64,000 nt of DNA from DASYAE01 sp036501535. Lineage in GTDB: Bacteria; Actinomycetota; Actinomycetes; Streptomycetales; Catenulisporaceae. The translations under genes were made by a program, and so were the position numbers. The stretch spans positions 1 through 64,000 of the forward strand of contig DASYAE010000021.1 of NCBI GenBank assembly GCA_036501535.1. The letters are read 5' to 3'. Below are positions 8,170 to 15,657 of the stretch, one piece after another; the first letter of the stretch is position 1, and each line of letters opens with the position of its first letter. Under the pieces are notes generated by a model. It was given only the letters and a program-made list of their open reading frames with translations. It was not told the DNA's origin and did no database searches.

Positions 8170-8664
8170 TTATGCATCGTTGTGCGACGTGAGCTGCTCG
8201 GGCCGGGTCGCGGGCTGGCCGGTCAGGTAGCGCGCGGCGACGCACCGGTTGTACTTGTCGAACATCGTCCCCAGCGTGCGCACGTCCTCGTCGGTCCAGC
8301 CGGCGAGCAGGTCCGCGGTGCTCTCGGTGCGTAGGCGCCGCACGTGGCTCATCCGGGCCAGCCCCGCGGCCGTGGGCGTGACGATGCTGCGCCGGCGGTC
8401 GCCGGGCGCGGGGGAGCGGTCGACGAAGCCGGAGCCCTGCAGCGCGGAGACCTGCCGGCCGGCGGTGGACGGGTCCAGGCCCAGCGACGCGGCCAGGGTG
8501 TTGATGTCCATCGGGCCGGCCTCGTCCAGCGTGCGCAGCAGCAGGTATTCGGCGCGGTCGAGCGTCTCGTGGATGTCCGAGCGCCGGTGCAGCATCTCGA
8601 TGTGCCGGATGAGCACCGCGGTCTGCCGCTCGACTGCGGCCAGCGCCTGCCGTCTGGACTCCAC
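8170..8664 (-). CDS. MarR family transcriptional regulator
   Basis: A MarR-type winged-helix regulator of 164 residues. The DNA-binding domain reads LDRAEYLLLRTLDEAGPMDINTLAASLGLDPST, then the wing APGDRRRSIVTPT. I chose the GTG at 8664 because GGAGG lies 5 nt upstream; it gives the normal MarR length. The longer frame to 8889 runs through the promoter and divergent gene and is not credible. It is divergent from the FUSC transporter at 8783, with a 23-bp near-palindrome between them, so it probably represses both. Confidence 0.9.
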   Translation of the reverse strand: MESRRQALAAVERQTAVLIRHIEMLHRRSDIHETLDRAEYLLLRTLDEAGPMDINTLAASLGLDPSTAGRQVSALQGSGFVDRSPAPGDRRRSIVTPTAAGLARMSHVRRLRTESTADLLAGWTDEDVRTLGTMFDKYNRCVAARYLTGQPATRPEQLTSHNDA

Positions 8665-8674
8665 GGCCGCCTCC

Positions 8675-8697
8675 AATATCGGTATGATACAGGTATT
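8675..8697. promoter_or_regulatory. 23-bp near-perfect palindrome, likely MarR operator
   Basis: The core GTATGATAC (8682-8690) sits inside longer arms that begin AATA and end TATT. Nine of eleven base pairs match across the dyad. It lies directly upstream of the marR ribosome binding site and 86 bp before the FUSC start, fitting an operator that controls both divergent genes. Confidence 0.65.
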
Positions 8698-8782
8698 TGC
8701 TGGGTGTTCGCCGCGGCCGTCGTCGCGGCCGGGGCACCACAGGATAGAGCGGCGGCCGCAGAGCAGCCTGAGGGGAGAGTCC

Positions 8783-11059
8783 GTGGCCGAGGCGCGAGGC
8801 GGCCGGGCGGCCGAGGCCTGGGACCTGGTGGTGGCCTCCGACCCCGGCCTGGTCCGGCTGCGCATGGCGCTGTCCGCGGCGGTGGCCATGACCTGCGTGC
8901 TGGCGCTGGAGTTCGGCTACGCGAACGCGACGCACGCGGATTTCGAGGGCGTGCTGGTCGCGATGCTGCTCGGCGGCGTGCTGGCGATGATGGGCTCGAT
9001 GGCGCTGACCGGCGCGCAGGCCTGGCCCAAGGTGCGCACGGCGGTGTTCTTCCCGGTGGCGATGGGTGCGGGGCTGGTGCCCGGGGCGCTGGTCGCAGGG
9101 CACACCGATGCGATGCTTATCGCGTTCGTCGCGGTCATGTTCGTTGCGGTGTGGGTGCGCCGGTTCGGCCCGGCGTTCTTCTTCTACGGCTTCATGTTCT
9201 GGATGGGCTACTTCTTCGCCGCTTTCCTCGGCGCGAGCCTGTCCGCACTGCCCACGCTGCTCGGCGATATCGCGATAGCCACGGTCTGCACGCTGATACT
9301 CGCGCTGACCGCGTTACGCACCAATCCGCGCCGGACGCTGCGCCGGGTCCTTCGCGCCTTTGACGCGCGTGCCCGCGCCGTCGCGCGCGCCTGTGCGGAT
9401 GTGCTGGAGGCAAGCGGCGATCCGGAGCGTCCCGCGGCCGCGCGGGCGCGCCGCCGGCTGCACGCGAGGAGCCTGCGCCTGGCCGAGGCCGCGCTGATGA
9501 TCGAGGCCTGGTCCGCCGAGCGCGGCGCGCTGCCGCCGGGCTGGTCGGGCCCGGCGCTGCGGCGCCGGCTGCTCGACGCGCAGCTCGCGATCGACGCGCT
9601 GGCCGATGCCGCCGCCACGCTGGCCGGGCAGGGCGGCGAGTCCGTGCGGCCGGCCGCGCGGGTCGCCGGGCACCTGGCCCGGCGCGAATATCCGGCGGTG
9701 CTCTACGCCGCGCGGGACCTGCTGGACGCGTCGCAGGTCGCGCTGCCGGGCCGGATGGCCGAGGCGGAACTGGCGAACGCCGCCATCGACTTCATCGTCC
9801 TGGCCGCGCGATCCGAGGCCCCGCCGGCCGCGGGCGCAGCGGATTCAGCGGACGCGGCGGGCTACACCCCGGCGGTCACCCTGGCCATGGGCGTGCTGCC
9901 GGGCTCGGCGGCCGTGGTGGGCGACCTGCCGGCGCGCGGCCGCTGGAGCCCGCTGAGCCGGGCCAGCCTGACCACCCGTCAGGCGGTCCAGGTCGCCGTC
10001 GCCGGAGCGCTCGCCATCGTGCTCGGCCGGCAGCTGTCCGAGACCCGGTACTACTGGGCGGTGATCGCCACCTTCATCGCCTTCACCGGCACCGCGACCC
10101 GCTCCGAGACCTCGATCAAGGCGGCCGACCGGGTGCTCGGCACGCTCGTCGGGCTCGGCGCGGGCATCGGCCTGGCGGAGCTGACGGCCGGTCACACGAT
10201 GTGGGTGCTGATCGTCATCGTGGCCAGCATGACCTGCGGATTCTATCTGGTGAGCATCACCTACGCAGGCATGATCTTCTTCGTCACGATCATGGTGGCG
10301 CAGCTCTACAGCGTGCTGCACGAATTCACCCCGGGCCTGCTGGTGCTGCGGTTGGAGGAGACGTCGCTCGGGGCTGCGATAGGCATCGCGGTCGGCCTAT
10401 TCGTGCTGCCGATGAGCACGCGCGACACGATCCGCGACGCGCGCCGCGCCTTCTTCGAGGCGATGGCGGCAGTGCTGCGGGCCACCGCGGCCCGGCTCGA
10501 CAGCGCTGCCGACAGCGCGGGCACCCGCCCGGTGAACGCCGATGCTGATTCGGCCGCGCTCACCCGCGCGCTCGAGGACCGGATGCGGCAGCTGGCCCTG
10601 GTCGCCCGGCCGCTGACCCGGCCGCTGGTCCTGGGCTCGGACCCGAAGCGGGTGCGGCACCGGCTCGCGCTCTATGCCGCCGCGGCGCGCCACACCCGGG
10701 CCCTGGCCGCAGCGCCCGAGCGGATCTCCGGCCCGGCCGAGGCCGCCGCGCTCGCCGAGTCGCTGCGCGTCCTCGCCGACACGGCGCTCGACCTGGTCGC
10801 ACCGGACCCGCGCGGCGACGCCGGCCGCGCCGAGACGCCCGCGATCCCGCCCGCCGCCTTCGCCGACGTCGGCGGCCTGGCGCCGGACGAGGCCCACAGC
10901 CCCGCCGAGGCGGACTTCGGCGGCGCGGCGTTCCTGTCCGGGCCGCCGCCGCTCGGCGCCGGCCGCCGTCCCGCCATCGACCTCTTCGAACTGCTCACGC
11001 TCCTGACCGGCCTGGCGGAGGACCGGGACGCGCTCAGTTCAGTGCCTTCTCCTGGATGA
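8783..11059 (+). CDS. FUSC family aromatic-acid/efflux-type membrane protein
   Basis: A large inner-membrane protein of 758 residues with the two-block FUSC (fusaric acid resistance-like) layout: an N-terminal block of about five or six membrane helices (residues 30-175), a long cytoplasmic helical region, a second membrane block beginning TTRQAVQVAVAGALAIVLGR (near residue 400) and a cytoplasmic tail. In the second block, ETRYYWAVIATFIAFTGT and the following RVLGTLVGLGAGIGLA are family hallmarks. I chose the GTG at 8783 behind AGGGGAGA; the open frame extends upstream through the marR gene. It probably exports aromatic or amphipathic toxic compounds under control of the divergent MarR. Confidence 0.87.
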   Translation: MAEARGGRAAEAWDLVVASDPGLVRLRMALSAAVAMTCVLALEFGYANATHADFEGVLVAMLLGGVLAMMGSMALTGAQAWPKVRTAVFFPVAMGAGLVPGALVAGHTDAMLIAFVAVMFVAVWVRRFGPAFFFYGFMFWMGYFFAAFLGASLSALPTLLGDIAIATVCTLILALTALRTNPRRTLRRVLRAFDARARAVARACADVLEASGDPERPAAARARRRLHARSLRLAEAALMIEAWSAERGALPPGWSGPALRRRLLDAQLAIDALADAAATLAGQGGESVRPAARVAGHLARREYPAVLYAARDLLDASQVALPGRMAEAELANAAIDFIVLAARSEAPPAAGAADSADAAGYTPAVTLAMGVLPGSAAVVGDLPARGRWSPLSRASLTTRQAVQVAVAGALAIVLGRQLSETRYYWAVIATFIAFTGTATRSETSIKAADRVLGTLVGLGAGIGLAELTAGHTMWVLIVIVASMTCGFYLVSITYAGMIFFVTIMVAQLYSVLHEFTPGLLVLRLEETSLGAAIGIAVGLFVLPMSTRDTIRDARRAFFEAMAAVLRATAARLDSAADSAGTRPVNADADSAALTRALEDRMRQLALVARPLTRPLVLGSDPKRVRHRLALYAAAARHTRALAAAPERISGPAEAAALAESLRVLADTALDLVAPDPRGDAGRAETPAIPPAAFADVGGLAPDEAHSPAEADFGGAAFLSGPPPLGAGRRPAIDLFELLTLLTGLAEDRDALSSVPSPG

Positions 11060-11507
11060 TCTCGGCCAGCAGCGCGACCGCGTCGGTCCGCCCCGGCGAG
11101 TCGAGCGCTTCACGCAGCTCGGTGAGCCGGTCCACGACGTCGTGCACGTCCGTCTCCGCCGCCGCGGCCTCGTCGAGGTCGACCACCAGGACGCTCTCGT
11201 CCGCGTACTGGACCTTGCCCTCGCGCCACACCACCAGCGCCTTCGTGCCGCCCGCGGACTTGTTGCGCACCGCCTTGCGCCGCTTGGACCGGCCGCGCTC
11301 GGGGTCGGGCTCCGCCTCAGCGGCCGGGCGCTGCTCCGGCACCGCCGCCGCGCCGGGGGTTTTGGCGGGCTCCGCGGGCTTGTCGGCGCCCTCGCCCGAT
11401 TCCGTTTCAGCGCTCGGATCAGATTCGTCGGCCTGACCGGACGTCAGATCAGCAGCCGACACCTCATCGGCGGCTCGGTCCGTGGTTGCTTCCGCAGCTA
11501 CATCCAT
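11034..11507 (-). CDS. Acidic/basic low-complexity protein with small C-terminal domain, unknown
   Basis: A 157-residue protein I cannot place in a named family. The first 75 residues are disordered and rich in Glu, Asp, Ala and Pro, followed by a very basic patch (RGRSKRRKAVRNK). The C-terminal 70 residues look folded: ALVVWREGKVQYADESVLVV, then two helices. I chose the ATG at 11507; a TTG 12 bp upstream is possible. It sits 31 bp after the DUF3052 gene on the same strand and probably shares its mRNA. Its 3' end overlaps the convergent FUSC gene by 26 bp. The basic patch could bind nucleic acid. Confidence 0.72.
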   Translation of the reverse strand: MDVAAEATTDRAADEVSAADLTSGQADESDPSAETESGEGADKPAEPAKTPGAAAVPEQRPAAEAEPDPERGRSKRRKAVRNKSAGGTKALVVWREGKVQYADESVLVVDLDEAAAAETDVHDVVDRLTELREALDSPGRTDAVALLAEIIQEKALN

Positions 11508-11538
11508 ACTGGGAATCAACGACGCGGTCCGGGCGGCG

Positions 11539-11970
11539 TCACGGAACCGGCCGCAGCTCCCGCCGGATCACCAGGCGCAGCCCGGACCAGGTCTCGTCGA
11601 CCGCGCACACCTTGTTGTCGACCAGGCCGGTCGGCAGTGCCAGCTCGCGCATCGCGTTCTCGTCCACCTCGGTCGGCAGCCTCGAGGCGCGCTTGGGCCA
11701 GGCCACCCAGAGCCCGCAGGCCGGCGACATCACCGGCCGGGCGTCGCGGATCAGCGCGGCCAGCGCGCTGCGCCGCGAGGTGAAGCAGAGCACGATGTCG
11801 AACGGAGCCCCCTCGCCGAGCGAGCGGTGGATCCGCGCGCCCTGCGGCAGGCCCGGGGGCGGGTCGCAGAGCTGCGCCTCGAAGCCCTCCGGGGCGGCCA
11901 GCAGCGCGATCGAGGCTCCCGGCTTGATGCCGAGCTTGCGTACCAGCGGTGTCGTCGAATACCCGGCCAC
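11539..11970 (-). CDS. DUF3052 domain protein
   Basis: A 143-residue protein matching the DUF3052 family by eye: GYSTTPLVRKLGIKPG at the start, LCFTSRRSAL, LWVAWPKRASRLPTEVDENA in the middle and a C-terminus ending LVDNKVCAVDETWSGLRLV. This family is widespread in actinobacteria and has no established function. The start is GTG with only a weak ribosome binding site. It is followed by the unknown acidic/basic gene, 31 bp downstream. Confidence 0.85.
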   Translation of the reverse strand: MAGYSTTPLVRKLGIKPGASIALLAAPEGFEAQLCDPPPGLPQGARIHRSLGEGAPFDIVLCFTSRRSALAALIRDARPVMSPACGLWVAWPKRASRLPTEVDENAMRELALPTGLVDNKVCAVDETWSGLRLVIRRELRPVP

Positions 11971-12042
11971 GCCCCAAGCTTCGGGCCTTGCGATCGTCGC
12001 CGCAAGCCCGCGAGCCCGGGCGTGGCCGGGTGTGACGACGCC

Positions 12043-13104
12043 TCAGGCGCGCCGGCGGCGGCGCAGGAACGGGTCGGACAGCGGCGGCGGCATATAGCCC
12101 GCGTCGGGCCGGGAGAGCGTGACGCCCGGCGGGACGATGTCGTCGATGCGGTCGAGGACGTCCGTCGGCAGCGTCACGTCCACCGCGCCGATCTGCGACT
12201 CGAGCTGCTCCATCGTGCGCGGGCCGATGATCGGCGCGGTGACCGCCGGGTGTTCCAGCACGAAGGCCAGGGCCAGGTGGACCATCGGGATCCCGGCCTG
12301 CTCGGCCAGCACGGCCAGCGCATCGGCCGCCTCGAGCTTGACCTGGTTGCCGGGCAGCGTCATGTCGTAGCGGCTGGGGATCCGCTCGGCCCGGTGCGAG
12401 GCCGGCACCTCGCGGTCCTTGCGGTAGCGGCCGGTCAGCCAGCCGCCGGCCAGCGGGCTCCACGGCAGCACGCCCATGCCGTACCGCTCGGCCGCCGGCA
12501 GCACGTCCGCCTCGATGCCGCGCACCAGGATCGAGTACGGCGGCTGCTCGGTCACGAACCGGCCGAGCCCGCGCCGCTCGGCGGTCCACTGCGCCTCGAC
12601 GATCCGGTCCGCCGGGAAGGTGGAGGAGCCGAAGGCCCGGATCTTGCCCTGGCGCTGCAGGTCGGTCAGCGCGGACAGGGTCTCCTCGACGTCGGTGTCC
12701 GCGTCCGGGCGGTGGATCTGGTACAGGTCGATCCAGTCGGTGTTCAGCCGGCGCAGGCTGTTCTCGACCTCCTGCACGATCCAGCGGCGCGAGTTGCCCC
12801 GCTGGTTCGGGCCGCCGCCCTTGCCGTCCGGGCCGACGCCCATCTGGGCGTGCACCTTCGTGGCGAGGACGACGTCGTCGCGGCGGCCGTCCGCGAGCGC
12901 CTTGCCGACGATGACTTCGGACTCGCCCTGCGAGTAGACGTCGGCGGTGTCGATGAAGTTGATGCCCGCGTCGAGCGCGCGGTGGATGATCCTGATGGAG
13001 GTGTCGTGGTCGGGCTCGCCCCACGCGCCGAACATCATGGCGCCGAGGCAGAGTGGGCTTACCTGCATTCCGGTTCGACCGAGGCTGCGGTAGCGGAGTT
13101 CCAT
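12043..13104 (-). CDS. Aldo/keto reductase
   Basis: An NADPH-dependent aldo/keto reductase of 353 residues with a TIM barrel. The family signature starts at once (RYRSLGRTGMQVSPLCLGAM). The catalytic residues are Asp and Tyr in FIDTADVYSQGESE, Lys in VVLATKVHAQMG and His in LYQIHRPD. The cofactor-binding end (IIGPRTMEQLESQI) is present. The ATG at 13104 begins right at the first strand; the longer frame to 13224 is not supported. It stands alone, so the substrate is unknown. Confidence 0.92.
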   Translation of the reverse strand: MELRYRSLGRTGMQVSPLCLGAMMFGAWGEPDHDTSIRIIHRALDAGINFIDTADVYSQGESEVIVGKALADGRRDDVVLATKVHAQMGVGPDGKGGGPNQRGNSRRWIVQEVENSLRRLNTDWIDLYQIHRPDADTDVEETLSALTDLQRQGKIRAFGSSTFPADRIVEAQWTAERRGLGRFVTEQPPYSILVRGIEADVLPAAERYGMGVLPWSPLAGGWLTGRYRKDREVPASHRAERIPSRYDMTLPGNQVKLEAADALAVLAEQAGIPMVHLALAFVLEHPAVTAPIIGPRTMEQLESQIGAVDVTLPTDVLDRIDDIVPPGVTLSRPDAGYMPPPLSDPFLRRRRRA

Positions 13105-13223
13105 GAGCCGATCATATGACCGCGATTCGGAGGCAGCTCCGGTGCACGGAGGTCTGCCGCGCGAACGGGCGGGCGATGCCGGCACTCGGTATTCAGGCAC
13201 GTAGACGGCTTGCGGAAAACCCA

Positions 13224-13252
13224 TTGCGTCGGCGCCGCTTAGTGCCTAACGT
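13224..13252 (+). promoter_or_regulatory. Candidate promoter of the 12-codon ORF
   Basis: TTGCGT and TAACGT are separated by exactly 17 bp, which is a plausible vegetative promoter. It lies 31 bp before the TTG start of the small ORF at 13283. Confidence 0.4.
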
Positions 13253-13282
13253 ATCTGCCACACGGAAGGAGGTGATCCTGAC

Positions 13283-13321
13283 TTGAGTAATGCCAGGACG
13301 TGTGAGGTGGCTGTTCGCTAG
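13283..13321 (+). CDS. Candidate 12-residue peptide behind a perfect Shine-Dalgarno
   Basis: AAGGAGGTGATC at 13266-13277 is complementary over 12 nt to the 3' end of 16S rRNA, much stronger than any other site in the window. The TTG at 13283 opens a short frame, MSNARTCEVAVR, then TAG. Spacing from GGAGG is 10 nt, slightly long. A 17-bp-spaced promoter lies upstream and a small hairpin about 100 bp downstream. It may be a leader peptide or a tiny gene. The unusual start and short length keep confidence low. Confidence 0.35.
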   Translation: MSNARTCEVAVR

Positions 13322-13423
13322 CCGCCCTGCCCGCAGCTGAGGCTATGCCTCACCCGGAGGCTCTGCTTACCCGGAGCGACTGGGCGGCGGGCGAAATTTC
13401 CGACAGACACCCGGCCCGCAGGC

Positions 13424-13443
13424 CACCGGCATCGTCCCCGGTG
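13424..13443. terminator. Weak hairpin after the 12-codon ORF
   Basis: CACCGG and CCGGTG form a 6-bp stem with an 8-nt loop. It may end the short transcript starting near 13259. Weak evidence. Confidence 0.25.
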
Positions 13444-13644
13444 CCTGGTGGAGGCCGCGCGGCAAGTCCGCGCCCGCCTCGCCAGGAAGTCGCCTGCGGG
13501 CTGTCTGTTGTCTGCGCGTTTTGTACATTTGTGTAGGCCGTACGAGCGAGTCGAGTCCGCCGGACGGCGCATCAGAATGCCGCTCGCACCACGGTATTGC
13601 TCACATCGGCGCTGAGCGGGAGCCACCTTGCCGCCCTGGAGTTA

Positions 13645-13654
13645 ATATCGATAT
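13645..13654. promoter_or_regulatory. AT-rich palindrome upstream of DUF190
   Basis: ATATCGATAT is a perfect 10-bp palindrome in an AT-rich patch about 95 bp before the DUF190 start. Either a promoter core or an operator. Confidence 0.35.
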
Positions 13655-13749
13655 ACGTCCATAAGCTCGACCGCGGACGCCGACCCGACTCTCGGCAGGA
13701 GGCGCACCATGCCCCGAACGCCGGGCGCCCGCGCCGTCGGGAGGACTCG

Positions 13750-14130
13750 ATGAGGCTGCACGGCCCGGCCTGCCGGCTGACCGTCTTCGTCGGCGAGGCC
13801 GACCGATTCCGCCACCGCCCGCTCTACGCCGAGATCGTCCATCGTGCGCACCAAGCAGGGCTGGCCGGCGCGACCGTGCTGCGCGGCATCGAGGGCTATG
13901 GCGCCTCCACCCATATCCACACGACCCGCGTCCTGGGCTTGACCGAGGATCTGCCGCTGGTCATCGTCATCGTCGACGACGCAGCGCGCGTCCGCGCCTT
14001 CCTGCCCCAGCTCGACGAGATCGTCGAGGAGGGCCTCGTCATGATCGACGAGGTCGAGGTCATCAAGTACGTCGGGCGCCGACATGAGGGCCGCGGTGCG
14101 CCGCATCCGGGCGTCGAAGAACACGCCTGA
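13750..14130 (+). CDS. DUF190 (PII-like) protein
   Basis: A 126-residue DUF190 protein, a family with a ferredoxin-like fold related to PII signalling proteins. The sequence shows LTVFVGEADRFRHRPLYAEI, TVLRGIEGYGAS, LPLVIVIVDDAARV and GLVMIDEVEVIKY, which cover the whole domain. The ATG at 13750 follows GGGAGGACTCG. DUF190 genes are often next to the fluoride channel gene crcB, but no crcB is visible here. The next gene on the strand, 71 bp downstream, is the fatty-acid cyclopropane synthase-like enzyme. Confidence 0.85.
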   Translation: MRLHGPACRLTVFVGEADRFRHRPLYAEIVHRAHQAGLAGATVLRGIEGYGASTHIHTTRVLGLTEDLPLVIVIVDDAARVRAFLPQLDEIVEEGLVMIDEVEVIKYVGRRHEGRGAPHPGVEEHA

Positions 14131-14201
14131 CCGCCGCCGAGACGCCCGTTTCGCACAGTCGTGTCATTGGTTTTCAGATATCGCGATGAGGAAGGTGAGC
14201 C

Positions 14202-15566
14202 ATGGCCGAGCCGCGTACTGTCGCTGCGCGCCTGGTCGCGCTGGTCGAGCACGTGACGGGCGAGCCGGTGCCGCTGCGCCTGCGGGCCTGGGACGGCAGC
14301 GAGGCGGGCGATCCGAGCGCCCCGGTGCTGGTGCTGAAGGACCGGCGGGCGCTGCGCCGCCTGCTGTGGTCGCCCAACGAGCTGGGCCTCGGCCGCGCGT
14401 ACGTCGCCGGCGAGATCACCGTGGACGGCGACCTCTACAGCGCGCTCGACCGGGTGTCCGAACTGGTCCGTCAGCTGAATTCGCGCGAACGCAGCATGGA
14501 GCCCGGCGCGCGCCGCGAGATCCTGCGCACGCTCATCTCGCTGCGCGCGGTGGGCCCGGCGCCGACGCCCCCGGCCGAGGAGAGCAAGCTCTCCGGCACG
14601 AAGCACAGCGTCGGGCGCGACCGGGCCGCGATCAGCCACCACTACGACGTCGGCAACGACTTCTACCGGCTCGTGCTCGGAGAGTCGATGGTGTACTCCT
14701 GCGCCTACTGGACCTCGGCGGAACCCGGCTACCGGCTCGAGCACGCGCAGCGCGACAAGCTCGACCTGATCTGCCGCAAGCTCGCCCTCGAGCCGGACAT
14801 GCGGATCCTGGACGTCGGCTGCGGCTGGGGATCGCTCGTCCTGCACGCCGCGCAGAACTACGGCGTTAACGCGATAGGCATCACTCTCTCGCGCGAGCAG
14901 GCGGAATATGCGCGCGCGAGGGTTTCCGACGCCGGCCTGGATAAGCGCGTAGAGATTCGCGTACAGGACTACAGGCACATCGACGACGGTCCCTTCGACG
15001 CGATCGCGAGCATCGGCATGGCCGAACACGTCGGCCTGGAGCGCTTCGCCGAGTACTCCGCGTCGATGTACCGATTGCTGCGCAGCGGCGGCCGCCTGTT
15101 GAACCATCAGATCGCCGCGCTGCACCCCGGCGCCGACGGCGCCGCCCCGAGCGGAACAGGCATCGCGCGCTGGCGCTCCGTCAGGCCGCCGCGCTCGTTC
15201 ATCGACGCCTACGTCTTCCCGGACGGCCAACTGGTCCCGCTCGGCACGACGGCCGGCCTGCTGGAGGAGGCGGGCTTCGAGGTGCGCGACGTTGAGGCGC
15301 TGCGCGAGCACTACAACAAGACACTGCGGGCGTGGGTGGCGAACCTCGACGCGGACTGGGACCGGGCGGTCGAGCTCACCAGCCCCGGCCGGGCCCGGGT
15401 CTGGCGGCTGTACATGGCCGGCTCGGCGCTCTCCTTCGAGCAGGCGCGGCTCGGCGTCAACCAGATCCTCGCGGTGAAGGCCAAGGCGACCGGCGAGAGC
15501 CTGATGCCGCCGGTGCGTGCCTTTGTCGCGGGCGGGCCGCGCGACGAGGACACGCCAGCAGGCTGA
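14202..15566 (+). CDS. Cyclopropane-fatty-acyl-phospholipid synthase family methyltransferase
   Basis: A 454-residue SAM-dependent enzyme of the CFA/mycolic acid cyclopropane synthase family, expected to add a methyl or methylene group across double bonds of membrane phospholipid acyl chains. After an N-terminal lipid-binding domain (about residues 1-135) comes SHHYDVGNDFYRLVLG, the SAM loop LDVGCGWGSL (near 205-214), GITLSREQAEYAR and IGMAEHVG, all typical. The ATG has GGAAGG 6 nt upstream. The length is slightly above E. coli Cfa (382), like the actinobacterial homologues. It follows DUF190 by 71 bp. Confidence 0.93.
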   Translation: MAEPRTVAARLVALVEHVTGEPVPLRLRAWDGSEAGDPSAPVLVLKDRRALRRLLWSPNELGLGRAYVAGEITVDGDLYSALDRVSELVRQLNSRERSMEPGARREILRTLISLRAVGPAPTPPAEESKLSGTKHSVGRDRAAISHHYDVGNDFYRLVLGESMVYSCAYWTSAEPGYRLEHAQRDKLDLICRKLALEPDMRILDVGCGWGSLVLHAAQNYGVNAIGITLSREQAEYARARVSDAGLDKRVEIRVQDYRHIDDGPFDAIASIGMAEHVGLERFAEYSASMYRLLRSGGRLLNHQIAALHPGADGAAPSGTGIARWRSVRPPRSFIDAYVFPDGQLVPLGTTAGLLEEAGFEVRDVEALREHYNKTLRAWVANLDADWDRAVELTSPGRARVWRLYMAGSALSFEQARLGVNQILAVKAKATGESLMPPVRAFVAGGPRDEDTPAG

Positions 15567-15609
15567 CCACCTGGTCGATAAGAGTGTCCGATCCGCGAGG
15601 ATAGGCGCT

Positions 15610-15657
15610 GTGAAGGTCTCAATGTATGTGGCTGCGCCTGTAGCTGTGGCGCGCTGA
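15610..15657 (+). CDS. Candidate 15-residue leader peptide overlapping the permease start
   Basis: A GTG-started ORF reading VKVSMYVAAPVAVAR whose stop TGA overlaps the ATG of the permease as TGATG. GAGG lies 9 nt upstream of its GTG, while the permease has no good ribosome binding site of its own. This is the layout of a translationally coupled leader. Chance is possible because the ORF is short. Confidence 0.4.
   Translation: MKVSMYVAAPVAVAR

Larger units (their letters stand above)
13105..13749. other. 645-bp intergenic region with small-gene signals
   Basis: Between the divergent aldo/keto reductase and DUF190 genes. Longer frames here look like chance. It holds a promoter-like pair, a perfect Shine-Dalgarno with a 12-codon ORF, a 6-bp hairpin and an AT-rich palindrome before DUF190; each is listed separately. 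Confidence 0.6.

Noticed and set aside
13318..13626. 102-codon minus-strand frame in the intergenic region
   Set aside because: No ribosome binding site and no recognisable sequence; it overlaps better small-gene signals on the plus strand.
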